Source: Pythium myriotylum (Eukaryota > Oomycota > Peronosporomycetes > Pythiales > Pythiaceae). Taken from it: a DNA stretch of 64,000 nt. A model generated the notes under the pieces. The model did not search any database and was not told where the DNA came from. It was given only the letters and a program-made list of their open reading frames with translations. Shown here piece after piece: positions 12,957 through 24,016 of the stretch. The stretch spans positions 1,860,001 through 1,924,000 of the forward strand of contig JALJCQ010000009.1 of assembly GCA_023091665.1 (NCBI GenBank), read 5' to 3'. The position numbers and the translations under genes were made by a program. Every line of letters starts with the position of its first letter. The first letter of the stretch is position 1.

Positions 12957-13322
12957 ATTCACTTTGCAAACAATGATCCGGAAGATGAGCCATCATCCCA
13001 GAATCATGCATCCACCCTCGTCTGCTGAAACATCCACTTTTTGTGCGTTAAGTCCGCTTTAAGTGCGCATGTTTCCACCCGTTCCTTCGAAAATCCCACG
13101 TTTTCTCAGTTAAGTGCGGTTTTCTCAGGTTCGAAAACCCCATCCCAAACACGTTGTTCTTTTTTTTTCACGGCGGGAGCAGCTGCTGCCATTGGACATT
13201 CACATGAGCTCTCTCTGTCACTCAGCTCTTGACGTTCGGGAGCCGCTCGCTCGTCCTCACCCGAAACTCCACTCCGCGTGCTGCTCTCTGGCGACGAGCT
13301 CCACTTGACCCGAACAGGCGCC
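12957..13322. other. Intergenic stretch with short repeated motifs
   Basis: No gene is supported. Between about 13027 and 13140 the words TTAAGTGCG (twice) and TTCGAAAA (twice) recur, and GAAACAT/ATGTTTC form a short inverted pair. A T9 run lies near 13161-13169. This may be the promoter of the PX gene or a worn miniature repeat; nothing more can be said. Confidence 0.4.
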
Positions 13323-14030
13323 ATGCCCATTCGCCTCTTGCGGCCCCCCGCACCGTCCCCCGTCACAGGCTCGGACCCCGGCACCATGCCCGCTCAGCCG
13401 CTCGAGGGGCTCGACGCCGATGCCTCGCTCCTCGCCGTCCGCGTGCTTCGGTTCTATCCCGAGGAGAAAGAGTCCGCGTCCATCAAGAAGACGCGCTTCG
13501 TGTACGAGATCGAGACGTGCCACCAAGTCACAGGTGACGTCTATCACGCGCACCGTCGGTTCCGAGAGTTCAAGCGCCTCCGCGAAGGACTCCTCGCAGA
13601 GTGCCGCGACTGCGAAGACTGCCGCCATTTTGTCGAGCGGCTGAAGGAGGCCAAACTACCACAGAGGGGACTGTTTGTCTTCGACGCCGACAAATACGGC
13701 GCGACTCGGGCGCTGCAGCTCACGCATTTTCTCAAGGACCTCATCGAGCTAGTAACACTCCATGCTCGCCACTGTCGCCGCGACGGAAAAGACGTCGACA
13801 AATCGGTGGGATTGTTTCTTGGTCTGACTTCGTTGAGTGAAGCAGAAGACGTCGTTAATGCGACGCAAGCAATGGTTGGCCCACTGAAAACTCGCCAAGA
13901 CAGAATCGACTTCAGAGCAGCATCCATGCCAGACTTCCGGGCGTCGTTGCCGTCTTTTGATCAAGCCAGAGACGAAGCGTCGGCTCGTTTCCGAGCTCGT
14001 GGCTTCTCTGCCGGGGAACTCCGGTCGTAG
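13323..14030 (+). CDS. PX-domain phosphoinositide-binding protein
   Basis: Single exon, 235 residues, starting at the first ATG (MPIRLLRPP); a second ATG 21 codons later is also possible. Residues ~35-150 form a PX domain: FVYEIETCHQVTGDVYHAHR, the RRFREFKRLRE segment corresponding to the canonical R-R-Y/F-S-E/D-F phosphoinositide-binding element, LPQRGLFVFDAD, and LTHFLKDLIEL. Such domains bind PI3P on endosomes. There is no BAR, SH3 or RGS domain, so it is a small stand-alone PX protein rather than a full sorting nexin. The C-terminal 80 residues look unstructured. Membrane-trafficking adaptor is the likely role. Confidence 0.82.
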   Translation: MPIRLLRPPAPSPVTGSDPGTMPAQPLEGLDADASLLAVRVLRFYPEEKESASIKKTRFVYEIETCHQVTGDVYHAHRRFREFKRLREGLLAECRDCEDCRHFVERLKEAKLPQRGLFVFDADKYGATRALQLTHFLKDLIELVTLHARHCRRDGKDVDKSVGLFLGLTSLSEAEDVVNATQAMVGPLKTRQDRIDFRAASMPDFRASLPSFDQARDEASARFRARGFSAGELRS

Positions 14031-14255
14031 GAACCCTTCAATTGTTCACTATTTATGGCCTGCTTAGACACTGCTTCTGTTGAGAAGTTACTGTTGAATG
14101 TATATAAATGGCTTTATTGTCGATAAGTTACGCATGTTTGTATGAAGATTGTCTATCGATCAGTTTGATACAGGAGCTGGCACCACCAGCCTCCTGTCTT
14201 GGAGGTCACGGCCGGTTTTGGCAAGCCAAGCAAAAGAGGCGGAAATATACCTCGC

Positions 14256-16316
14256 TTACCAAGACTCGCGGAAGCCGCCTGACTTGCCACGCAAGTTGGA
14301 CTTCCTGGGCGAATCCGTGTAGCGACCAAACGATGACGATGATCTGCGATCGCGATCATAGCCACGAGAAAAGCTGGAGTCGAAGTTTCGGTCCCCTTTG
14401 CTTCCGTTGCTACGGCGGCTGCTCATGAAGCTATAGGCATTTTCGCGGTTGCCACCACTTCGGCGTCGATCGTTGCCGCCGCGGTTTCCTCCGAATGATC
14501 GTGAATCACTGCGTTGATTGCCTTGCATCAGGACTCGAGATAATTCGTATACGGGAGAAACTGAGACATCTTGGTCGGCGCCCGATGCCTCTAGATGTGA
14601 ACGCAGTCGATCAATGGTGTTTTGTGGGATATCGAACACGAATTTGCCATCAACCGAATGGAGGTCGGCGCGCGAGATCCGATCATCGAACCCAACCAAG
14701 AGTTCTTGCATCTGGCGAGCGTTCTTGACACCGCTAACCTCAATCGTCTGAGCCTTGCTTCTGCCGGTAAGCATGGATACCGCATTGAGGTGCTGTTTAT
14801 CCAGACCGCACAAAACAGCGAGGGCAGAGCTCAGAGCACCAACTCCTTGATCCTCGTACATTCGGCGAGCAGCGTCCTCGAAAACCTTAGTCGCCTCGGA
14901 GGGGACTTCGGCCAGCTTCTTCTCAATGTCACTAACGGCGGCATCTAAGACCTGCTCAACATGTGGAGCGGCGGCGTGCTGGAAGTTGAACTTGTATCGC
15001 TTCTCGAAGTCGCGAACATCACCAATATCTGTGCGATCGAAGAAAACGATGTTTGTTCCGGAGCGGCCTGCACGTCCAGTTCGGCCAGCACGGTGAACGA
15101 AGCTCTCTTTATCGTTTGGGAGTCGGTACTGGACGACCAGTTCAACATTTGCGATGTCCAGTCCTCGAGCGGCAATATCTGTGCAGACGAGCGTCTTCAC
15201 CGTGCCGTTGCGGAAGCCATCCATTGTCGCGGAGCGCATTCCCTGAGACAAATCGCCGTGTAGAGCTCGGGCATCCATGTTTGCAAGCGCATTCGCGATC
15301 TCGTCTGCTTCCTGCTTCGTCTCGGTAAAAATGAGAGTCTGGCCACCGCGTGCATGGTGACGAAGCACATTCTCGAGCACTTGTGCACGTGTGTTGATCG
15401 GCGCATGAATTGCTTTGTGCGCCACGGTTGTCGGAACATGGTTGTCCTTATCACCAACGAGGTCAATGTTCACAGCATTGCTGGTGAACTTTTTCGCCAT
15501 CGCGCTCACCCACTTGGGGAAAGTTGCAGACCACAAAACACACTGGCGATCTTCCTTCGGTACCCACCCTAAGATGGTCTCAACTGCCTCCTGAAACCCG
15601 AACTTGAGCATCATGTCGGCCTCATCCAGCACAGAGACGCGGACGTGGTCCAGCGATAAGGTGCCCTTGTCCACCAAATCCATGATACGCCCCGGGGTGC
15701 CGACGAGGATATCAGAGCCTCGGCGCAGGTTGTTCTCCTGAACAGTATACGAGACACCGCCCACAACATTTACGACGCGCAGCTGTGGAGCAATTCTTTT
15801 AATCTCGTCGGCAACTTGCTGTGCGAGTTCACGAGTTGGCAGCAAGATGAGCGCACGCGGATCCTTCACTGGCTTGCTCTCTGCTTGAAGTCGCTCAACG
15901 ATTGGGAGTGCGAACGCAAGCGTCTTGCCCGAACCCGTCTTGGAGCGGCCGACAATGTCGGAACCCTGCATCATGACGTCGAATGACTGGGCCTGCACTG
16001 GGAAGAGGTGCGTGATTCCTGCCTTGTGCAGATTGTGCAGAGTCTTTTCAGAGAGGACAAAGTCCACGAGAGGTTTCTGGTCCGCGAAGCCTCCGAGCGG
16101 CTCCAGCACGACCTCCGGGAGCTCATCGTCCATGATCCCGTCCAGTTCGACGCTTGTCGAGAACCATTGCGCACTGCGCACGCTGGCGTTGAGCTGCGCG
16201 ACCGCCGCAGTGCGCAGCGAAGTTGGCGCAGCGCGCGCGGCAGGCGGCGCGGCGAGAGAAAGGCGGCGGGCGGCGCGGAAGGCCGCGCGGCGGAGGGAGA
16301 CGGCGACGGGAAGCAT
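14256..16316 (-). CDS. DEAD-box RNA helicase with GUCT-like domain, probably mitochondrial
   Basis: Single exon, 686 residues from ATG 16316 (MLPVAVSLRRAAFRAARR). The first ~55 residues are rich in Arg, Ala and Ser with no acidic residue, a good mitochondrial presequence. All helicase motifs are present: Q motif FPVQAQSFD, motif I SKTGSGKT, Ia PTRELAQQ, Ib TPGRI, II DEAD, III SAT, IV LIFTETK, V ARGLDI and VI HRAGRTGR. Beyond residue ~480 lies a GUCT-like segment (LLVGFDDRISRADL, KFVFDIPQNTID), as in RNA helicase II/Gu and plant PMH or RH3 helicases. The tail is Arg/Gly/Ser-rich and binds RNA in relatives. Likely work: group II intron or rRNA folding and ribosome assembly in mitochondria. Confidence 0.92.
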   Translation of the reverse strand: MLPVAVSLRRAAFRAARRLSLAAPPAARAAPTSLRTAAVAQLNASVRSAQWFSTSVELDGIMDDELPEVVLEPLGGFADQKPLVDFVLSEKTLHNLHKAGITHLFPVQAQSFDVMMQGSDIVGRSKTGSGKTLAFALPIVERLQAESKPVKDPRALILLPTRELAQQVADEIKRIAPQLRVVNVVGGVSYTVQENNLRRGSDILVGTPGRIMDLVDKGTLSLDHVRVSVLDEADMMLKFGFQEAVETILGWVPKEDRQCVLWSATFPKWVSAMAKKFTSNAVNIDLVGDKDNHVPTTVAHKAIHAPINTRAQVLENVLRHHARGGQTLIFTETKQEADEIANALANMDARALHGDLSQGMRSATMDGFRNGTVKTLVCTDIAARGLDIANVELVVQYRLPNDKESFVHRAGRTGRAGRSGTNIVFFDRTDIGDVRDFEKRYKFNFQHAAAPHVEQVLDAAVSDIEKKLAEVPSEATKVFEDAARRMYEDQGVGALSSALAVLCGLDKQHLNAVSMLTGRSKAQTIEVSGVKNARQMQELLVGFDDRISRADLHSVDGKFVFDIPQNTIDRLRSHLEASGADQDVSVSPVYELSRVLMQGNQRSDSRSFGGNRGGNDRRRSGGNRENAYSFMSSRRSNGSKGDRNFDSSFSRGYDRDRRSSSSFGRYTDSPRKSNLRGKSGGFRESW

Positions 16317-16929
16317 CTTCGGCAGTGACGTTGCGGATGCCAACGCTGTTCCGCCACAAAGAGACACCCTGTATTATTGGTTGGTTGTAGCCTGAACAGG
16401 GGATTTGCGGGACCGCCGCCGTCCCCGATGTTGAAGTCCTTGAACGAGGGACAAACGACATTGATCGCACGAGAACAAAGAGGCGGGTCTTCAAGCGACC
16501 TTCGCGACACCTCATCACTTTCGAGGTGGCCTCAGGCGAAAGAAAGTCAACACCGCAGTCACTTTGACAGAGAGAGGGCAGCACGCGGCCCGCGAAGAAG
16601 GAAGCTCCGGGGAACCACCACGCAGCAGAGGTGCGTGGCGTCGAGAGGCAGTGTGTGGCGCGACCGAGCGCGACGCGGCGCCGTGGCACTCGGGGTGCCG
16701 CAGGGCGCTGGCGACCGCTGCGAGTCCGTCGGGCGCTCCGTTCGTCCGAAGCCATCTTCTGTGGCCGGCGGAAGAAGGGAGCCATGTTGGACAGGTCGCG
16801 AGGGGGGCAAGGAGGGGGCGGCGGTGGCCGCGCTCACTCGTGCCTAACTCCTAGCCGCTGCGCAGAAAGGAGTTTCGGTGAATCGAATGCTCACGAACCT
16901 GCTTGTCGCGCTCTGGGAATCTAGGCATC
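16317..16929. other. Divergent intergenic region of helicase and ARL8-type genes
   Basis: A 613-bp GC-rich stretch with no supportable gene; the many short open frames run in overlapping directions and none resembles a protein. A possible 47-nt intron in the 5-prime UTR of the downstream GTPase gene (about 16878-16924, GTGAAT to CTAG) ends just before its ATG. Bidirectional promoter activity is expected from the layout. Confidence 0.4.
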
Positions 16930-17592
16930 ATGGGCGGCATCCTTCAGAAGATGCTCCAGGCTTTCTACACTAAGAAGCTCGAGGTGGTGCTCGTCGGCCT
17001 CGAGAACAGTGGCAAGACGACCCTGCTGAACGTCATGGCGATGGGCCACCCAGTCGAAACATGTCCAACAATTGGTCTCAACGTCAAGCTCGTCAAAAAG
17101 GGAGGAGTTCAGATGAAGTGTTGGGATATCGGTGGGCAGGCGCAGTACCGAAGTGAATGGGGTCGTTACACGCGCGGGTGTGATGTCATTATCTATGTGG
17201 TGGACGCGAACGCTGTACGTTTCTGCGCTCCTCTGTTGGCAGTAGGCGTGGTGACTAAATGTCTTGCTCTACAGTTTGATCAGATCTCGCTCGCCAGAAA
17301 AGAACTTCACCGTTTGCTAGAAGATCGGTAAGTCTCTTGCTAATGCAGCTTTCAGCAGCTCAGCGAATCCTAACAACGCCACGCTCACAGTGAACTAGCA
17401 ACGACACCGCTTCTGGTGCTTGCGAACAAGATCGATTTGGAGCCACACATCTCTGAGCCAGAACTTATTCGCGAGCTCAACCTCGACTACATCGTGGATA
17501 ACCCGTGGCTTGTGATTCCGATCTCGGCCCTGCGTCTCGTCAACATCGACCAGGTCATCCAGTGGTTGATGAAGCAGTCCGGCAAGGGTTAA
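16930..17592 (+). CDS. ARL8: ARL8-type small GTPase
   Basis: Exons 16930-17214, 17275-17327 and 17391-17592; 179 residues, close to ARL8 length (186). G motifs: P-loop GLENSGKT, switch I PTIGLN, switch II WDIGGQ, NKID and SAL. The stretch RSEWGRYTRGCDVIIYVVDA and the ending VIQWLMKQSGKG resemble ARL8 (RSMWERYCRG, LQWLIQHS) more than ARL2 or ARF. ARL8 sits on lysosomal or vacuolar membranes and recruits kinesin-linked effectors. The N-terminus is Met-Gly-Gly, so Gly2 is available for modification, unlike animal ARL8. Intron 1 is phase 0, intron 2 phase 2. Confidence 0.87.
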
Positions 17593-17878
17593 ATCTGGTG
17601 GTGGTCGTCTTCCTCCCGTGTGCTACCGACTGCACATTTGTCCAAGCACGACGCTAGACTTGGGAGTTAGGAGGGAAAAGAGAGAAGCCACAGTGTTCTG
17701 TAGAGTGCAATTCATTGCTTTTAGGTTCGAGATTCTCGCACCATGCCGTCTGTGGATCTTTCAGTAGGAGCCCCTTCCTTCGGTTTCTTCCACCGAATGG
17801 AACGGCTGACGAAAGAAGAAACTACTGCGGACGCGTTTGTTTGTTGGGCAATCGCATTCTCATATCCCATTGACACCT

Positions 17879-18950
17879 ATGGAGAGGTTTTTCATTGAGC
17901 ACCATGTCATCCACGACCGAGACCCCGATGAGGTCGAGGGGCATGTCGTGTCGGATTCGGAGGCGAGGTAAGGATCTCTGTCACTCACGCGCGGGAAGAC
18001 GCAGCTCCTGACAGCAAAAACAGCGACGAGGAACATGACGATAGAGAGGGCGTTCGCTCGGTTCACGACCCCACCGGCCCTTGGCGACACACCCCAACGG
18101 ACGCCTCGTGGGGTGAGCCTAAGGCGAAACAAGGAGGGACGAAGAATCGCTTCTTCCGCTCGGAGCACACAGGCCCGAAAGGAGTGATCAAGGATTACAA
18201 GGCCCACAAACAGTATCTACGCGAAGAGGTATGCCGACCATCTCAACCACGCTTTTGATCTCCAGGACATCATTACATCGTTTATATGCAGCGAGAACGT
18301 GCGGAGCGCGAACGCAAAGAGACACTGGAGCGCATCGCGAAAGGGGCCACGAATCAGCCGACCACTGACAGTGGATGCGATGGATCGGACTGCGAGTGCG
18401 ACGACATGCTCGTCAATGACGAGTTCCTCCAGAAATACAATGCCATGCGCATGTTCCAGATGCACGAAAACGCCAAGGCTCGGTACGCACACTAGGAATG
18501 CCGATCCTTGCAACATCTGACCGCTCTCTGCAGCAGTTGCTTTGGAGCCATAGAATACATCACGCCCGACGACTACGTTAAGCTGACTGATAATGCAGCG
18601 GCGGATGTGATGATGGTTGTTCACTTGTACCATCCTGAGAGCTACTCGTGCGGTCTCATGAATGAACATCTTGAAGAGATCGCGAAAGAACTCGCCCATA
18701 TCAAGGTTAGTTCAAGAAAAGGATCCAGCAGTGGCCCTGTCCTGACGTTGTCTGTGTGTGGCAGTTCGCAGCACTGGTTGCAAAAGACGCCGATGACAGC
18801 ATCACCATGAAAGATCTTCCTGTTTTGCTCGTATATCGCGGTCAGCAGTTGGAAAAGACCGTACTTGGCGTTTCAGAGAGGCTAAATGGTGAGTTCACGG
18901 CTGACCGCATCAAGCAGCTAGTCTTGTCGGAAACAGCATCAAAAGTATAG
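17879..18950 (+). CDS. Phosducin-like protein
   Basis: Five exons: 17879-17967, 18015-18228, 18292-18482, 18534-18705 and 18765-18950; 283 residues. An acidic N-terminal half contains the phosducin-type block TGPKGVIKDYKAHKQ, followed by NDEFLQKYNAMRMFQM. The C-terminal half is a thioredoxin-like fold (VMMVVHLYHPESYSC, LPVLLVYRGQQLEKT) lacking the CxxC catalytic pair, as in all phosducins. PhLP1-type proteins work with the CCT chaperonin to fold G-protein beta-gamma and other WD40 proteins. The acceptor of exon 4 is a CAGCAG tandem (18533 or 18536), so isoforms differing by one Ser are possible. The gene ends 60 bp from the convergent zinc-finger gene. Confidence 0.88.
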
Positions 18951-19010
18951 CAGGCCAGATTAAAGAACAACGACCATGGCGACATCCAAGATGCGAAGTG
19001 TAGTGAGAAT

Positions 19011-19838
19011 CTAAGCATCAGTTTTGATGTGGGAGAACAGACAATTGTCGCCGTACTTGCACTTGCCTCTTCGCTGGAAAATATCGCAAGCTCTCGTCTT
19101 TGTCTTGTCAAGTGCGCGGCCACTCTTCATTGCCTTGGTTTCAGTGTGCTCAAAGTTGCATCGATCGCCCCATTTGCACTGCCCTCGCATAAAGTCGTAG
19201 CATACCTTGACAATGTGGCGTGCTTTACGTTGCTGGGAGCGCTGCAAATGCCACTTCCCGGCTTTATGCTCGTCGAGTTGATGGGGACTTGTGAATGTTT
19301 TGTCGCACAGCTTGCACACCAGAGCACCTTCAACGTTCCCTTGCTTGGCGAGGTGCTGTTCGGACTCCCGGTGCGCTTGAAATTCGTCCATATTTTTACC
19401 AACGAAGCCGCATGGCTTGCATGCAAATGGAACTTTCTTGGGCCACTGGACTACGTCCAGCAGCGACTGAGTACCTGCATCGTCGAGGGGTTTCTTGCGC
19501 TTCTTCTTATCATTGAGATTCGCCGCTGTCGCTGAGGCTTTTGGGAGCAAGTGCTCAGGCAATCCTTCTACGCGCTCATTTGCAAACGTCGAGAGACTCA
19601 ACACGGCGTTGCTGTCAGGTGTCCGCTTCGCAGCCTCTCCATCAGCGTCTTCATCGTCCTCAGATGATGAATCGCTGCTCGCGTCGTCGTCCTCATCGCT
19701 CGACGACGCGCTTCCCTGCAGCTCAGCTTCCAGCCGCTTGATCTGCTCGGAGATATCGTCCTGCGGCTTCTTGGTTTTGGAAGCGGCGAGCAGCGCCGCG
19801 TCCGCTGACTGCTTCAAGCGTTTTGCGATCGGCTCCAT
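19011..19838 (-). CDS. C2H2 plus CCCH zinc-finger protein
   Basis: Single exon, 275 residues, ATG 19838 (MEPIAKRLKQ). The N-terminal ~90 residues contain a coiled segment then a Ser/Asp/Glu run (SSSDEDDDASSDSSSEDDED). Two matrin/U1-type C2H2 fingers follow (FACKPCGFVG...H.....H and LVCKLCDKTFTSP...H.....H). Two CCCH fingers close the protein: C-x7-C-x5-C-x3-H (VCYDFMRGQCKWGDRC) and C-x8-C-x5-C-x3-H (ACDIFQRRGKCKYGDNC). This mix is characteristic of RNA-binding nuclear proteins connected with splicing or mRNA metabolism. Orthologue not identified. Confidence 0.85.
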   Translation of the reverse strand: MEPIAKRLKQSADAALLAASKTKKPQDDISEQIKRLEAELQGSASSSDEDDDASSDSSSEDDEDADGEAAKRTPDSNAVLSLSTFANERVEGLPEHLLPKASATAANLNDKKKRKKPLDDAGTQSLLDVVQWPKKVPFACKPCGFVGKNMDEFQAHRESEQHLAKQGNVEGALVCKLCDKTFTSPHQLDEHKAGKWHLQRSQQRKARHIVKVCYDFMRGQCKWGDRCNFEHTETKAMKSGRALDKTKTRACDIFQRRGKCKYGDNCLFSHIKTDA

Positions 19839-20012
19839 TGAGAACCAGTGGACTCGGAAACTGCGCTCAGCCTGCGACGTGTGAATCACATTTATGACAA
19901 TTGTGACTGATCAGAGACGCAAATTGCGTAAAATAGTGCACTTTGTCATTAGGCACACATGCACTTCTGCAAGCTAGACAACAGTCTCGATGCTCGTTGC
20001 TTCTCGGCTCAA

Positions 20013-21295
20013 CTAGAAGATGACGTCAGAGTCTGCCGCGGGTTCGTAGGCAGAGAGCATATCGCGGCCAGACGAGATGTCAGCGAAAGGGTCGTTCGTG
20101 TCGAAAGGATTCGTTGAAGCCGGGGCCGACACACTGCTCGGTGAGAAGGAGCCATTCGCAGCGGCATTTTCGAGGTCCGCGGCTGCTGCAGCATCTGAGA
20201 AGAGGTGCCACGTTTGTATTCGGAGTGGTTGAGATACAAGTCAAACGTTGAAAACGTACCGGCAGCTTTGCGTTTCGCCAATGCTTCCTTTTCTTCATCG
20301 AGTTTGTTCGCCTGGACTTTCTTGATTCTGTAGAAACAAACATAATGAGCAAGTAGAATCGTTTTTCGTCAAACAAACGAGCAACGCCATACCGGACGAA
20401 GTCTTCGCGCTCCAATTCATCCAGTTCACGCATAATGTAGTTGATGGTCTTCTCTATGCGTGGAATCGTTACCTATTGACACGTCAGTGAGAACACGAAT
20501 AAGCGCCATATTTCTTTAAACTTACGTTGTCTAGCGCATTCACGCGGCGATTGGTCACTTTAAGCGCTTCATCGAGGGTTACGAACGATGTCTAAGACGC
20601 AAAATCGTGGTTATCGTAGAGGATAAGGCTCAAGCAACAGGGTCACCATACCTGCAAAGACGCGAGCTTTACGAGAGCACGTAGCAAATTGCGGAACTTC
20701 TCGCGGCAGTTCTGGATTTTGCCACCACCTCCTGCAAGACCAATATTTTCCGTCTTCTCACGAGTCACCTCCACCTCAGTGAAGACCGGTAGCTTCACGC
20801 CAGCAACGTTATCGATGCGGTTTATCAGCCTCACTTCCGCTGTCGTGACAGACTCGATCACTTTCGTGCGGAAATCTCCAGCCGCGTACTGTGCCTGCGT
20901 GAGGGAGAAGAACGCCTCGGACGCGTCTGTAGACATGGCCATTTTGGTCTGGAGCACAATGTCGTCGTTAGTCCTGCCTCTAAGCAGCAGTTGCCTCTGG
21001 CTCTGCCCCGACCTTCTGGATCTCGCGCAGCATTGCCTGGAAGCGGATCTTAAGTGCGTCTGCCTTTTTCTTGAGCAACTCGTACCCTATCCAAAAACCG
21101 GCTCGGCAATGAGACTCGATGCTGTCTCGGCAATTGCTCTGCCCGCACCTTTCTTGGCCGCGACACGCTTGGCCTTGTAGGTCGTCAGCGCCCTGCACAA
21201 CCCAGCCACTCGTCAGCTCAGTGGGAAGCTCTCGACCTCGCGTATTCGCTCTCGTCTCACATGCGCGTTGGCGCGACCTGCACAGACGACGACAT
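20013..21295 (-). CDS. V-type proton ATPase subunit D
   Basis: Eight exons: 21295-21261, 21192-21149, 21086-21013, 20948-20652, 20591-20526, 20472-20393, 20327-20260 and 20194-20013; 281 residues, all phases closing. The N-terminus reads MSSSVQVAPTRMALTTYKAK, then GYELLKKKADALKIRFQAML, both diagnostic of subunit D, the central-rotor coiled-coil shaft of the V1 sector. RVNALDNVTIPRIEKTINYI is the conserved C-terminal helix. A Pro/Ser/Ala-rich tail of ~50 residues lengthens it beyond the usual ~250. The very short first exons mean a gene finder could miss the start. It is divergent from the TBC gene, with 127 bp between start codons. Confidence 0.94.
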
Positions 21296-21422
21296 CACTC
21301 CCTGACTCCTTCACGGACTCTCGAGGCAGAAAAATCTTCTCTTGAAGAGCTCACTGTCAATATTTCCTATTTTCGACTAGGTGTCGAAAATTCTCAGTTT
21401 CTCGCCCCCCCCCCGACAGCTG

Positions 21423-23879
21423 ATGCGAATCATGAAAGGAAACATGGAATCTTCTCCACCGGCGGAAGACTGGTTCGTGCGCTCGGGCGCGCAGCGGCTG
21501 GCGCTCGCGAGCGACATCAGCTACGAGGAGTACGCGGAGCGCGCGAGAGAACGGACGGCGTTGCCGGAGACGTTTGGCGAAGATGTCGCGCAGATCGAGC
21601 TGGATCTGGCGCGCATCCTGCCGTCGCTGGCCGAGTTTTTGCTCGCGGACGGCATTTGCAGCGAGCGGGACGAGGAGACAGTCGCAGAGAGCCCGGAGTA
21701 TGTGGCGCTCGTGGCGAAGCTGCGCAAAGTGCTGACTGCCTACAGCATCGTGAGTCCAACTTCAACTTCAAATGGAACAACTGACGCTGAGCACTTGGTG
21801 GTGAGACAGCGGAACGCTCGGGTCGGCTACGTGCAAGGGCATGCTGATCTCCTCTGCTTTGTGCTCGCCCACACGAAAGACAGGAACGATGAGCAGGCAT
21901 TTTGGATTTACGCGACAGTGATTGAACGGTATGTTTGGGATACTCCAGGCATTCGAAAGGTTGATACCTACGCTCGCATGCCCCACGAGCAGAATTTTTC
22001 CGGAAGACTTTTTCGCTCGGTCCCCAAAGCTCCACGGCTTTCATGTTGTGAGTATTATATCTCAATTCTGGAGTTTAGATGAGCGAAGTACACTGACGTT
22101 TAGAGAAGGACGTCAAGATGTTTGAGGAGCTCGTGGCCCAACGACTTGTGCCCCATGTGCCTCAGCTTGCCGAGGTAGTCATGTTTTCAGTACATTTTCG
22201 TCGAACACCTCTAAATTCGACTCTTGTACAGATTGATCTGTCTTTTGTAGCGTCGCTGCTAGGGTGCAAATGGTTTATATCTGTGTGGGTCGGGGAATTG
22301 CCGCACGCTTTGCTCATTAATGTGTGGGAGGCAATGCTCTTTGAAGAGGATGGGACTTATCTCCACCTGCTTCTTTCTCTTCACTTTGTACGACTTGCCT
22401 GCGACTCTATCTCGTCCAAAGGGGTGGGCATCACAGGCATTACTGCGTGGAAGCTACTGCGTACTAACACTCTCATGTCATGGAAACTCAAGGAATTCGC
22501 TCTATGGGATGCAAGCTTTATATACAAGGAAGTGCTAGCGATTTGTCGCGATTTCCGATCTACGGCCAGTCTCGCTGATAGTCGCCGTCATGCGAAGGCT
22601 GTATACAGCTTGAGCGATGAGGGAGTCGAGGATTGGCGTGCGGAACTGCGTGGTCAAACACCTTTCTTGGCAAACGAAACGAGCACTTTAATGGAGACGG
22701 TCCACTTTCAACCCTCTGAGATCTCACGTCTCTACAGCGAGTTCGTGTTTGCGAGATCCTATATCAAGAATTGTCAGCGTATGCATCTCCGAGGTCTGCG
22801 GCAAGAATTCGTCGATGACCTCTTGTCACGAGAGTTCCCGATGGTAGCTTTGAATTGACTGAACGCGTGACTTGAGGGAGTTTTGACTTCACTTTTCTTC
22901 ATTTCAGATTCCTCTTGATGTATCTCGCCGTTTTGTTGATCTCATCCGGCGCGATGCGTACGGCAACATATCTTTTTTTCGGCTTCTGCAGGTAGGACCT
23001 CCTGCGAGGGAACTGCGCTAAGGTCTCACGTACTTCCCACTTCACTTCAGTTTATCTCCGTGATACAGAGAGGAACTCAAGAGGAGAGAGCAATGCTTTT
23101 GTTCTCTGCTGCTGATAAGCGGCATTGCTTATGCCTTAACCGAAATGGAGTCAGGGAACTCACAGGTATCAGTGTTTCGTAATCCGTTTTGGACGTTGTC
23201 AAACATGGCACATCGTTTGACTGTTTGGGTGATACCACTACCAGATATGCTTTGCACGCTCGCTGTTCATCAGGTTTTACATGGGTGTCTGTCAGAAGGT
23301 GTTGAAGCGTTGCCGCAAAGCGCCCTGAGTGAAATGCGTCAGCCCAAGCGAAGTCCGTTGCTACGCGCCCATTTTGCATCCCTTGTTGAAGATATTTCAG
23401 GCGGTACAGAGTCGCTCTCCCACAGCTCGTGGTTAAGGGGTTTCGTTTCCCATCCCGACATTTTGGTATTGCTCGCTTCGTGGGACAATCTCGAATCGAC
23501 TGATCGAAGAGCCGATCGGGACGGAATCACAAGACTTAGAAGGTCTGGCTCATCTTCAGCATTGGCTAATTTTGCTCAAGTCATGTCTCTCACGCGAACA
23601 ACTCGAGACCGTCCATCGTCAACCGGACTCCGACCGAAAGGTTTGGGTGTCCGAAATGAACACTCCAGAAACTCAGCAGAACCCACAGACCACCCACACA
23701 ACACCATTCCCCCATCTTTCTCGCTCCTATCTGGTCGAATGAGAAAGAAATTCACGAAACAACTCAAGGTCCAACAAAAAAGTCGTACCAGCGGGAGCTC
23801 GTACTCGACTGCCACTCGAGACGAGTTGTCGTTGAGGTCGTCCGAGCGAGTGTTTTGGTGCGAATGTACGATTGTTTAA
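21423..23879 (+). CDS. TBC-domain Rab GTPase-activating protein (TBC1D8/9-like)
   Basis: Eight exons: 21423-21749, 21810-21928, 21993-22047, 22106-22174, 22232-22843, 22908-22991, 23051-23165 and 23245-23879; 671 residues. The TBC core covers residues ~110-270: RVGYVQGHADLLCFVLAHT has the glutamine finger (YVQG for YCQG), then QAFWIYATVIERIFPEDFF, CKWFISVWVGELPHALLINVWE and LHFVRLA. The usual arginine finger of the IPxxxR motif is not obvious in the short N-terminal part, so catalytic competence is uncertain. The region after residue ~400 (VSRRFVDLIRRDAYGNISF) looks like a degenerate EF-hand module as in TBC1D8/9. The Ser/Arg-rich tail is probably disordered. Start could be any of ATGs 21423, 21432 or 21444. 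Confidence 0.83.
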
Positions 23880-24016
23880 TTAACTTATTTTGTCACCGCC
23901 ACTTGTTGATGAAGACGCTAGTATAAATGCAACGTATGCTGCAACGACTTCGTTGATGGCCTTACCCTTTAGGACCAAGGACATATCAGTCATAGGTTGG
24001 TATTGCACAAGAGACA

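Noticed and set aside
16930..17592. ARL2 as alternative identity for the GTPase
   Set aside because: The switch II to VVDA stretch and C-terminal helix fit ARL8 better.
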